From Glycocaulis albus (GTDB lineage Bacteria; Pseudomonadota; Alphaproteobacteria; Caulobacterales; Maricaulaceae), in contig NZ_BMFS01000001.1 in the NCBI RefSeq assembly GCF_014639075.1, positions 310,001 through 374,000 on the forward strand: a stretch of 64,000 nt of DNA, written 5' to 3'. Below are positions 51,733 to 59,827 of the stretch, one piece after another (positions within the stretch are counted from its first letter, which is position 1; each line of letters opens with the position of its first letter). The position numbers and the translations under genes are program-made. The notes beneath the pieces are model-generated. The model was not told where the DNA came from and did no database searches. It saw nothing but the letters and a program-made list of their open reading frames with translations.

Positions 51733-53789
51733 TGGCAGGCGGGCCGGCATTATGGGCAAGGCGGGCGAGCGTGCCGCTCGCCTCGCTCATCGCTGCCGGT
51801 GTGCTGCTGGCAGGGCTGGACCGGACCCTGCCGCCTCCCCCCATGCCGGAGGTCTCCGCGCTGGTGACAGACCGGGAAGGGCGGGCCTTGCGTGCCTTCC
51901 CGGTGGAGGATGGGCGCTGGCGTCTGCCGGTTGATCCTGAAGCCGTTGACCCGGCGTTTCGCGCCGCCCTGATCGAGATCGAGGACCAGCGTTTTTACAG
52001 CCATCACGGTGTTGATCCGCTGGCGATGGCGCGGGCGGTGGGGTCTCTCGTCAGCACGGGCCGGATTGTCTCTGGCGGCTCGACCATCACCATGCAGACG
52101 GCCCGCCTGCTGGAGCCGCGCCCGCGCCGCACCATTGGTGCCAAGCTTATCGAGATGGTGCGCGCCATCCAGCTGGAGTGGCGCTATTCCAAGGCTGAAA
52201 TCCTGCAAGCGTATCTGACGCTCGCGCCCTATGGCGGCAATCTTGAGGGCGTGCGCGCGGCAAGCTGGGCCTGGTTCGGGCATGAGCCGGACGTGCTGAC
52301 GCCTGACGAGATTGCGCTTCTGATAGCCCTACCGCAAGCGCCAGAAGCGCGCCGTCCCGATCTGCGCCCGGACGCGGCCATTGCCTCGCGTGCGCGGCTG
52401 CTCGCCCGCATGGAGCGCGCAGGCCTTATCAGTGCAGACCGTGCCGCCGACGCTGCAGAAGAGCCCGCACCGATGCGCCGCGCCTTTCCGGCGCTTGCCT
52501 GGCACGCGGCGGAGCATCTTGCCCGCCCGGGCGGTGAGGTGCGTTCTACGCTCGATATCCGGCTTCAGACTGCGCTGGAGAGTCGTCTTGCCGAGCTGGC
52601 CGCGAATGCCGGGCCGGATGTGCAGGCTTCCGCCCTGGTCGTCTCGCTGGACGGGCGGGAAGTGCGGGCAGCCGTGGGATCTGCCGGGCGTGACCGTGCG
52701 GGCGGCTGGATTGATCTGACCCGGCGGGCCCGCTCGCCGGGTTCGGTCTTGAAGCCCTTCATCTATGGTCTTGCCTTCGAGGACGGGCTGGCAGGCCCCG
52801 GCACGCGGATTGCCGATCTCCCGCGCCGGTTTGCCGACTATAATCCGGAGAATTTCGACCGTACGTTCAGGGGCGATGTCACGATTGCCGAGGCGCTGCA
52901 GCACTCGCTCAACGTGCCGGCCGTGCAGGTGCTGGATGCCGTGGGTGCCAACCGCTTCCTCGCCGCGATGAGCTTTGCAGGCGGGCGTGCCATCGTGCCG
53001 CGTTCGAACGAGGGCGATGCGGGCCTTGCCATTGCGCTGGGCGGGCTTGGCATCACGGCGGAGGAAATCGCGGTCATGTTCGCGGCGCTCGGCGCGGGCG
53101 GTGAGGCCTTGCCGCTGGCCTGGACGGAAGGGGAGGCCGCAGCCAACCGCTCCGGGACAGGCTACCGCCTGCTGGGAGCGCGCGCCGCTGCAACGCTGGT
53201 GGAGGTGCTGCAGCGCTCACCCGCCCCGCCCGGGCGCATGCCGGCCCGTCTGACCAGCGGCGCGCCTGCCATCGCGTACAAGACCGGGACGTCCTATGGT
53301 TTTCGCGATGCCTGGGCGGCGGGTGTGTCGGGCAATTATGCCGTGGTGGTCTGGGTGGGCCGGGCCGACGGGGCGCCGCGTCCCGGAGAGACCGGCCGGC
53401 AGGCGGCCTTGCCTGCCCTGTTTGATATTTTCGATGTCATCGCGCGGCGTGATCCGTCCGGTATCTCCGCCCTGCCTGAAGGGCCTGCTGTCCGCCGCGC
53501 CAGCGGTCCGCTGGCGCGCTTTGAACGCGGCGTCTCCGGGCCCGATATTGTATTCCCGCCGGACGGATCGGATGTCTGGGCGGATGGCCCGGGCCGCGCG
53601 TTCGCGCTTTCGGCCCGGGGCAGCGCACCCTTGCGCTGGTATGAGCGCGGCACCCCGCTGGAAATCGATGCGGCCGGGCAGTCCGTGTGGCAGCCGCGCG
53701 GGCCGGGCTTTTACGAGCTGACGGTCGTTGATGCGAACGGGCGCAGCGCCCGCACCCGTGTCAGGGTGCGGATGCCCGGCCCCTCTTGA
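51732..53789 (+). CDS. pbpC: Penicillin-binding protein 1C
   Basis: A 685-residue bifunctional peptidoglycan synthase. An N-terminal anchor (about 12-32) precedes a glycosyltransferase domain (EIEDQRFYSHHGVDPLAMARA, SGGSTITMQTARLL) and a transpeptidase domain with SVLK (Ser338, Lys341), HSLN and YKTGTSYG. A C-terminal beta domain (about 600-685, to RVRVRMPG) is the BiPBP_C domain typical of PBP1C. It is translationally coupled to the alpha-2-macroglobulin gene, the usual partner that is thought to protect cells when the wall is breached. Confidence 0.92.
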   Translation: MAGGPALWARRASVPLASLIAAGVLLAGLDRTLPPPPMPEVSALVTDREGRALRAFPVEDGRWRLPVDPEAVDPAFRAALIEIEDQRFYSHHGVDPLAMARAVGSLVSTGRIVSGGSTITMQTARLLEPRPRRTIGAKLIEMVRAIQLEWRYSKAEILQAYLTLAPYGGNLEGVRAASWAWFGHEPDVLTPDEIALLIALPQAPEARRPDLRPDAAIASRARLLARMERAGLISADRAADAAEEPAPMRRAFPALAWHAAEHLARPGGEVRSTLDIRLQTALESRLAELAANAGPDVQASALVVSLDGREVRAAVGSAGRDRAGGWIDLTRRARSPGSVLKPFIYGLAFEDGLAGPGTRIADLPRRFADYNPENFDRTFRGDVTIAEALQHSLNVPAVQVLDAVGANRFLAAMSFAGGRAIVPRSNEGDAGLAIALGGLGITAEEIAVMFAALGAGGEALPLAWTEGEAAANRSGTGYRLLGARAAATLVEVLQRSPAPPGRMPARLTSGAPAIAYKTGTSYGFRDAWAAGVSGNYAVVVWVGRADGAPRPGETGRQAALPALFDIFDVIARRDPSGISALPEGPAVRRASGPLARFERGVSGPDIVFPPDGSDVWADGPGRAFALSARGSAPLRWYERGTPLEIDAAGQSVWQPRGPGFYELTVVDANGRSARTRVRVRMPGPS

Positions 53790-53798
53790 ATGCGTAGT

Positions 53799-54407
53799 CT
53801 AGTCACCGCCATACCAGTAGAGGCTCATATTGCGGACGCGGTCTCCGCCCACCTCCATGCCGCCGGTGAAGGCAGGCTCTCCGGTGTCCTGCGCACGCAC
53901 CACATCACCATGCAGCGTGCCGTCAATGATTACGGTGCCGAGCTCCGGATCGGCGCCTTCGAAGGTGAATGCCCCGTCCTCAATCCGGTAATAATCGGCC
54001 CGGACGCGCGTCGAGACCTCGTAATACTCCTGTCCTAGTTCATTGGTGCCCATCGGGCTGCTGACATCTTCAAAGACGGCAAAGACCGGACCGAAGGGCA
54101 TGGCGTCGCGGCGGCCACCGGCTTCCCATGCCTCGAATTCAAAGCCCGGAGCAATGTGAATGTGGTGAAGGCGCCAGTTGCCGAACTGCAAGCTGCCTTG
54201 CGGCATGTAATAACCATAGGCGTCGAAATGCTGTTCACGTGTCGAGACGCGTTCCTGTGCGGCGTGATCCGGTTCGGCTGCCGGCGTCGTGGCGGCTTCC
54301 TCGACATCGACCCAGCCGGCGGTTCCGGCATTATCCTCGCATGCTGCCACACCGTTGAGCGCCAGCGCCCCGGCGCCCGCCGTCAGCAGTCTTGAAATTG
54401 CCGTCAT
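53799..54407 (-). CDS. Putative lipoprotein of unknown function
   Basis: 202 residues. An N-terminal signal with VAAC (Cys23) fits a lipobox, although the helix is short. The rest is beta-rich, with many aromatic residues (FDAYGYYMPQGSLQFGNWRLHHIHI) and a run of short beta motifs. No family recognised. It is convergent with pbpC (9-bp gap) and divergent from rsmI. Confidence 0.65.
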   Translation of the reverse strand: MTAISRLLTAGAGALALNGVAACEDNAGTAGWVDVEEAATTPAAEPDHAAQERVSTREQHFDAYGYYMPQGSLQFGNWRLHHIHIAPGFEFEAWEAGGRRDAMPFGPVFAVFEDVSSPMGTNELGQEYYEVSTRVRADYYRIEDGAFTFEGADPELGTVIIDGTLHGDVVRAQDTGEPAFTGGMEVGGDRVRNMSLYWYGGD

Positions 54408-54533
54408 CAGCCTTTTCCTCTCATCGCTGTCGTTTTCGAGTGTCCCCGCGCCGGGCCAGAAGGTTAACGGCCAGATGCGCCATCTGGAAGTGTGTACTGG
54501 CCAGAAATCCGTGATGGGCTAAAACATTTCGCC

Positions 54534-55292
54534 ATGAGCGCGCCCGCCAATCTTGAAACGCCCTATGAGGGCCCCCGGCTGTGGCTTGTGGGCACGCCTA
54601 TCGGCAATCTGGAAGATCTGACGCCCCGCGCGGCGCGGACCCTGTCGGAGGTGAGCGTGATTGCGTGCGAGGATACCCGCACCACGCGCCGGCTTCTTGA
54701 TCTGGCCGGTATCACCCCGCCGCGCCTCATTGCCTGTCATGACCATAACGAGCAGAGCAGTGCGGCCGGGATTGTGAAACTGCTGCAACAGGGCGAGAGC
54801 GTGGCGCTGGTGAGCGATGCGGGCATGCCCGCCATCTCCGATCCCGGCTACCGCGTGGTGCGCGCGGTGATCGAGGCAGGCTTCGAGGTCAGTGCGGTGC
54901 CAGGGCCTTCGTCCGTGCTGACGGCGCTTGCCGTATCAGGCCTGCCGACCGACCGTTTCACCTTTCTTGGCTTTGCGCCGCGAAAAAGCGGCAAGCGCCA
55001 GCGCTGGCTGGAGCCGTTCAAGGCTGATCCTGCGACGTTGATCATCATGGAAAGCGCGCAGCGCCTGTCAGAGACGCTGGCCGATGCCGCCGCCGTGCTG
55101 GGCGAGCGGCAGGGCGCGGTGGCGTTCGAGCTGACCAAGGCGTTTGAACGCGTGCATCGCGGCACGCTGTCTGAACTGGCCGCACGTTATACAGACCCAC
55201 CGCTGGGCGAAGCGGTGATCGTCATCGCCGGGGCGGTGGTGGTGCGCGAGAAGGTCAATAAATACACGCCCGATGGGGGCAAGAAGAAGTAG
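54534..55292 (+). CDS. rsmI: 16S rRNA (cytidine(1402)-2'-O)-methyltransferase RsmI
   Basis: A 252-residue tetrapyrrole-methylase-fold enzyme. LWLVGTPIGNLEDLTPRA, CEDTRTTRRLL, SDAGMPAISDPGYRVV and VPGPSSVLTALAVSGLPTDRF are the RsmI signature blocks, including the SAM-binding loop. It methylates the ribose of C1402 in the ribosomal decoding centre. ATG 54534 matches the usual N-terminus; an in-frame ATG at 54492 has no ribosome site. The usual yraN neighbour is absent downstream. Confidence 0.94.
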   Translation: MSAPANLETPYEGPRLWLVGTPIGNLEDLTPRAARTLSEVSVIACEDTRTTRRLLDLAGITPPRLIACHDHNEQSSAAGIVKLLQQGESVALVSDAGMPAISDPGYRVVRAVIEAGFEVSAVPGPSSVLTALAVSGLPTDRFTFLGFAPRKSGKRQRWLEPFKADPATLIIMESAQRLSETLADAAAVLGERQGAVAFELTKAFERVHRGTLSELAARYTDPPLGEAVIVIAGAVVVREKVNKYTPDGGKKK

Positions 55293-55308
55293 CCAGAGTT
55301 GTCATGGC

Positions 55309-55483
55309 CCGGCTTGTCCGCGCCACCCATGCCTGAGAGTTGGGGGCTAGGGGGGCAGGCCGCGAAGCGGCCTGAAAAGCGCGACTGCGCGCCCGCGACT
55401 TTTCGCGGAATATCGCAACGCGGATGCGTTGCGGAACTAAAGAGGCATGGGTCCCCCGCATAAAGCGGGGGATGACAAGCCGG
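55309..55483. repeat. Nested inverted-repeat intergenic element
   Basis: Outer arms CCGGCTTGTC (55309-55318) and GACAAGCCGG (55474-55483); inner arms ACCCATGCCT (55325-55334) and AGGCATGGGT (55443-55452). Inside are hairpins CAGGCCGC-GAA-GCGGCCTG (55356-55374) and CCCCCGC-ATAAA-GCGGGGG (55453-55471). About 175 bp with no coding signal, between rsmI and the convergent COQ9-like gene. It looks like a dispersed palindromic or MITE-like unit. Confidence 0.55.
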
Positions 55484-55498
55484 ACGAGGGCTTCACCC

Positions 55499-56161
55499 CT
55501 ACCGCGTCCCGTAGCGCATTTTCGCGGCTATGGCGGCAAAGTCCGGCAGACCCGCAAGCTGCTTGTTCACCTTCGCTTTCACCTTCTCGAATTCCATCAC
55601 ATTGGCGATGCGCCGGTCGAGGAAGGCTTTCGTTTCGGGCTTCTCCGCGTCCGCCTCGGACAGCCAGATGGCAAGGGTGGAAGTCCACACGCCGGTGAGG
55701 ATCGCCCGCTTGGAGTACCAGTTGGCGTCTGTCGAGGTGTCGCCAATGGCCCGCCAGATCATGCCGGAGGTCTTCCATGTCAGCTCGGCGCCGGTGGCAA
55801 TGCCATCCGGCAGGAGCAGGCGGGCTCGCGCACGGGCCAGGGCATCTTCATGGCCCTTGCCTGCTTCCAGGCGCAGAAGGACCGCCCGGCGGATGCGTTC
55901 ACGGATCTTCGCCGGTGATTCTCCCGTCGCGATAGATTTTCGCGCGCTTTCATCCATCTGCCGCCACCAGAAGACGATCAGGCTGATCACACCCTCAGGG
56001 CAGTAGAGCGCCAATTCGTCATCACTCATGCCGGCATCACGCGCAGCCAGGCGCAGGAGCGATCCCGACCAGCCCTCGAACGGAACAAGCGGCAGGGCGG
56101 CGTCCAGCAGGCGGCCGCGGGCCTGATCGGCATGCGAACGGTTGGGGCGGGCTTCGTTCAT
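55499..56161 (-). CDS. COQ9-family protein
   Basis: A 220-residue protein. The N-terminal part is TetR-like in fold (GRLLDAALPLVPFEGWSGSLLRLAARDAG) and the C-terminal half has the COQ9 core (ISLIVFWWRQMDESARK, WKTSGMIWRAIGDTSTDANWYSKRAIL). COQ9 binds lipids and helps COQ7 in ubiquinone synthesis. ATG 56161 is preferred because GGAG lies 6-7 bp upstream, inside an alternative earlier start at 56173. It is divergent from rpsU, a common alphaproteobacterial arrangement. Confidence 0.85.
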   Translation of the reverse strand: MNEARPNRSHADQARGRLLDAALPLVPFEGWSGSLLRLAARDAGMSDDELALYCPEGVISLIVFWWRQMDESARKSIATGESPAKIRERIRRAVLLRLEAGKGHEDALARARARLLLPDGIATGAELTWKTSGMIWRAIGDTSTDANWYSKRAILTGVWTSTLAIWLSEADAEKPETKAFLDRRIANVMEFEKVKAKVNKQLAGLPDFAAIAAKMRYGTR

Positions 56162-56387
56162 GTTGATCTCCATGCGCGCCAATCTAGTGCGAAATCGTGT
56201 GCGCGTCATCGCGTCAGCATGCCGCGATGCGTATGGACACGGACGCGCCGCTCTGGTAACACCCGCGCCATATCGCAATGTTTCAGGCGGAACGCGCGAT
56301 CGATTGTCGCGTTGTTACGCCTATATTCGTGTTGAAATTGGGTGACCGGCCAGGCCGGACCCGTTGCAGGACCTGGGAGAGTAGACC

Positions 56388-56621
56388 ATCGTTCAGATCG
56401 TCGTGCGCGATAACAATGTCGAGCAAGCGCTCAAGGCATTGAAAAAGAAAATGCAGCGGGAAGGTACTTTCCGCGAGATGAAGCGCCGCAACCATTACGA
56501 AAAGCCGTCTGAAAAGCGCGCCCGTCAGAAGGCGGAGGCGATCCGCCGCGCCCGCAAGCTGGCCCGCAAGCGCGCCCAGCGCGAAGGCCTGCTGCCGCGT
56601 ACGGCAACGGCTCGCCGCTAG
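56388..56621 (+). CDS. rpsU: 30S ribosomal protein bS21 with apparent ATC start codon
   Basis: Full-length bS21 of 77 residues if initiation is at ATC 56388: the protein then begins (M)[19 protein letters not shown], as in other alphaproteobacteria, and runs to the basic tail [19 protein letters not shown] at 56375-56380 is ideally spaced (7 bp) for ATC 56388. The first canonical start, GTG 56403, would be 22 bp from that site and would delete the conserved first beta segment. A strong terminator follows. bS21 sits at the 16S 3' end and helps translation initiation, so a non-standard start codon could give autoregulation. Confidence 0.88.
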   Translation: MVQIVVRDNNVEQALKALKKKMQREGTFREMKRRNHYEKPSEKRARQKAEAIRRARKLARKRAQREGLLPRTATARR

Positions 56622-56656
56622 GCAGCTTATCCCTTTACGGGACTGCAAATGAATTG

Positions 56657-56687
56657 CGCCGCGCCGGAGTTTCCGGCGCGGCGTTTT
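56657..56687 (+). terminator. Intrinsic terminator of rpsU
   Basis: A perfect 12-bp GC stem, CGCCGCGCCGGA with TCCGGCGCGGCG around GTT, followed by TTTT. A typical Rho-independent terminator. Confidence 0.88.
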
Positions 56688-56699
56688 GCGTTGCGGTTC

Positions 56700-57422
56700 T
56701 CAGAACATATGCCCCGGGGGCGTACGCTCGCGCATGGCGGCACGCCGGGCCTTGTGATCGGGCATGATCCGGTCCAGCAGGGCGTAGAAGCGCTGTGAAT
56801 GGTTCATCTCGATGAGATGGCAGGCCTCGTGTGCGCAGACATAGTCGACCTCGGCCTCTGGAAAGGCGATCAGGCGGGTATTCATGCGGATGACACCGTC
56901 GGATGAACAGCTGCCCCAGCGCGATTCCTGCGCGCGGACCTTTACCTGCGGGGGCGCAAGCCCCAGCTCCCGGGCATAGTGCGCGATGCGCGGCGTGTAG
57001 TGGGTAAGGGCAATATCAGCGCGCCAGCGTTTCACGGCCCGCAGCACGGTGGCATCGCGCAGTGACGGCTCCAGCCGTTCATCGATCTGCACCCGCAAAT
57101 GACGGTCATGGACGCGGACCAGGGTGCGTGCGCGCCCGTGCGGTTCAATCACCAGTTCGAGTTCTCGGCCCAGATAGCCTATGGACTGGCCATGTGAGCC
57201 TGTGAAGTGTGGCCTTGCGCGCGCACGCCATTTCTCAAGGCGGGGCAATATCCATCCGGCGCGGTCGCGGGCCACACGGTCGGCCTCGGCAGCGGGGGTG
57301 CGCCTTGGCAGGGTGATGGTCAGCCCGTCCGCATCAATGCGCAGCCCTATCGTGCGCCGCGCAGTGTGGCGGACATGATAGGTGACGTCCGTGCCGTCCA
57401 GTTCGACTGTGCGGGTCTGCAT
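56700..57422 (-). CDS. YgjP/DUF45-type zinc metallopeptidase
   Basis: A 240-residue cytosolic protein. The zinc motif HEACH with the downstream NHSQRFYALLDRIMP is typical of the YgjP-like (DUF45, SprT-related) family. ESRWGSCSSDGVIRMNTRLI is the second conserved block. The biological substrate is not known. It starts 14 bp downstream of the acylase stop and probably shares its transcript. Confidence 0.85.
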   Translation of the reverse strand: MQTRTVELDGTDVTYHVRHTARRTIGLRIDADGLTITLPRRTPAAEADRVARDRAGWILPRLEKWRARARPHFTGSHGQSIGYLGRELELVIEPHGRARTLVRVHDRHLRVQIDERLEPSLRDATVLRAVKRWRADIALTHYTPRIAHYARELGLAPPQVKVRAQESRWGSCSSDGVIRMNTRLIAFPEAEVDYVCAHEACHLIEMNHSQRFYALLDRIMPDHKARRAAMRERTPPGHMF

Positions 57423-57436
57423 GGCGCAATGAAAGC

Positions 57437-59746
57437 CTAGTTCGGCCTCAACGTCAGCCGGCGTGACCCTTGCGGCGCACTCTCAGGCGTCCAGTCATCG
57501 CGGATCTGGAAGTACTCGCCGCGTGACCACAGCGCCGCCAAGTCACGATAATGCGGCGAGAGCGGATGGCCCGACTGTCCGGGCCCGTGGATGAAGCGCG
57601 AATTGTTGAGGTCTGCCAGATCGTAGACAGCCCGCAGGGATGCGGCATGAACAATGTCGAAGCCCTCGCCGGCATAGCTGAAATTGGCGACATTCACCGT
57701 GGTGCCGTCACCGCCAACGGGCACGCGCACACCGAACATGTCTCCCAGCAGGGGAAGGGAATCCATCGGGTGGGCGAAATAGCCCTGCGCATGATCGCCC
57801 CAGCGCCAGCTGGAGATATCGCTGCCATTGGTGCGCGCCAGTTCGGCCATGGCGGTATCGAGCGCCAGTCCGGCAATGACGGGACAGGTTTCCACCGGGG
57901 TGGTCGTGACATTGTTGCACCAGGACGAGGCATCGCCCGTGAGCACCTCCTGCACGAAGACAGGCCGGGGGCCGCGGAAATAGCGCGCCATGCTGCCCAG
58001 CTCATCGGCCCAGACAGATTCGGTCAGCACACGCAGCCAAGCCGACAGGATGAGGCCTTCGGGGCCATCGGCGTCCAGCGACGCGTTCCAGCCTTCCAGC
58101 CGGGCAAGCGCCTGAAGCCCCAGCTCGCTTTCGGGCTGGGCTGCCAGCAAGGCCGGCAGAATGGCCTGTGCCAGCGCAGAGGTGACGTCCATCTGCATGG
58201 TCATGAAGCCTTCCAGCGAATGGCGGCGGCGCTCGGCCAGCATCTCCTCGATGCGCACGGCGCGGTGCACCGCATAGCGGCCGGGCAGCGGATAGGGATA
58301 GGCGGCGCCCGCAGGCAAATTATTGCCCGAGGCAATGGAGCCGCCCGCCGGATTGGCGATACGCGGCAGTTCCTCGAAGGGGACAAAACCTGTCCATTCG
58401 CCATCCTCATCGCGGATCGGCAGCAGCCCGGCCGTGGTGTAGCCGATCGTGCCGTCCACGCCGGCATAGTGCATGTTCTGCATCGGCGCGGTCCAGCCGC
58501 GTCCGGCCTCCACGAACTCCTGCCAGCCGGTAGAGCGCATGATCGAGAATGTGGCATCGGCAACCCGGTTATCTGGGTCTGACACCGTGGACCGGCGTAC
58601 CACGAGGGCTTCGGAATCAAATCCGGTGAGGTCGAACCATTGCGGATCGAGTACCGGACCTTCGGCGGTCTCGCGTACGGTCAGTTCGAACGGATCGCGC
58701 TGGCCGCGGACTTCAATGGTCTCGATACGGGTGTTGAGCTGGACGGTCTCAGGGTCGCGCTCGAACAGGTCGATGACCTTGAAGCCGGTATTGGTGAAGC
58801 CCCAGGCGCCATGGGCGTTGCGCCCCAGCGTGATGAAGGGCGTGCCCGGCAGGGATGCGCCCAGCACCGGCCCGAAGGAGAGATTCAGCCGGGTGAAATA
58901 CCAGATGGAGGGTGCCGACAGGCCGAGATGGGGATCATTGGCCAGCAAGGGCGCGCCGGTCTCGGTGCGGTTGCCTGAGACAACCCACGCATTGGAGCCG
59001 GGCTCGTTATCGGGCTGGGTGCCGGGAGGCGGTGGCAGGCTTTCGCGCCGTATGGCGCCGAAGGCGGCATTGATATCGTCATCTTTCAGCGTGGTTGGCG
59101 CCCAGTCGGGGAAGGCAGAAAGGAACTGTTCCAGCATCAGGCCGTCGAGCACTTGTGATGCACGGGCGCGCTCGCGGTCCTCCCCTTCGCCGGCGGCCAG
59201 ATCGTCAGCCAGCACGATCACCACAGAGGCGGAATCGGCCAGCGTCCAGGGCTCCGGCCGGGTGCGCAAAAACAGGTATTCAGGCGCCGGATTGCCCTGT
59301 TCGAGACGGGCGTTCACGCCGCTGACATAGGCCTCGATGGCAAGGCGCGCCTCGTCAGACAGGTTTGCCAGCGCATGGCGCGCGGCCTCGGGAAAGCCCA
59401 GCGTGCGTGCGCGGATATCGGCGCGCAGCGCGCGCTCGCCGAAGAGCTCCGACAGACGCCCCTGCGCCGTGCGCCGGTAAAGGTCCATCTGGAAAAAGCG
59501 TTCGGCGGCATGGGTATAGCCAAGGGCGAAATAGATATCGGCGTCGGTCTCGCCGAAGATGTGGGCAACGCCATACTGGTCGCGGACCACGTTTACAGGT
59601 GCGGTTACGCCCTCAAGGCGGATCTCGCCCTCAAGACGCGGCTGCGAGCCCACAAAGCGCCAGCCTGCCCAGCCGGTTACGGCCAGCACCAGGATCAAAA
59701 CCAACGCCGCAACGCCGATGACGCCGCGCACAATCCATTTCACCAT
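57437..59746 (-). CDS. Penicillin-acylase-family Ntn hydrolase
   Basis: A 769-residue exported protein with an N-terminal hydrophobic helix (about 5-30). The alpha-chain part has VVRDQYGVAHIFGETDADIYFALGYTHAAERFFQMDL. The autocleavage site EPGSNAWVVSG gives nucleophile Ser251, and NDPHLGLSAPSIWY with GRNAHGAWGFTN follow as beta-chain motifs. GAGGGGG precedes the ATG. It is closer to the penicillin G/general acylase branch than the 26115-28283 protein. Substrate unknown; amide or AHL hydrolysis is the family activity. Confidence 0.86.
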   Translation of the reverse strand: MVKWIVRGVIGVAALVLILVLAVTGWAGWRFVGSQPRLEGEIRLEGVTAPVNVVRDQYGVAHIFGETDADIYFALGYTHAAERFFQMDLYRRTAQGRLSELFGERALRADIRARTLGFPEAARHALANLSDEARLAIEAYVSGVNARLEQGNPAPEYLFLRTRPEPWTLADSASVVIVLADDLAAGEGEDRERARASQVLDGLMLEQFLSAFPDWAPTTLKDDDINAAFGAIRRESLPPPPGTQPDNEPGSNAWVVSGNRTETGAPLLANDPHLGLSAPSIWYFTRLNLSFGPVLGASLPGTPFITLGRNAHGAWGFTNTGFKVIDLFERDPETVQLNTRIETIEVRGQRDPFELTVRETAEGPVLDPQWFDLTGFDSEALVVRRSTVSDPDNRVADATFSIMRSTGWQEFVEAGRGWTAPMQNMHYAGVDGTIGYTTAGLLPIRDEDGEWTGFVPFEELPRIANPAGGSIASGNNLPAGAAYPYPLPGRYAVHRAVRIEEMLAERRRHSLEGFMTMQMDVTSALAQAILPALLAAQPESELGLQALARLEGWNASLDADGPEGLILSAWLRVLTESVWADELGSMARYFRGPRPVFVQEVLTGDASSWCNNVTTTPVETCPVIAGLALDTAMAELARTNGSDISSWRWGDHAQGYFAHPMDSLPLLGDMFGVRVPVGGDGTTVNVANFSYAGEGFDIVHAASLRAVYDLADLNNSRFIHGPGQSGHPLSPHYRDLAALWSRGEYFQIRDDWTPESAPQGSRRLTLRPN

Positions 59747-59827
59747 GATAGCCCCCTCGACTCAGGCCCCGCGCCCGCAAGCGGCGCGAGCTTATCAAGC
59801 TGAAAGCGTGTGGGAAGCGGTGAGCGC

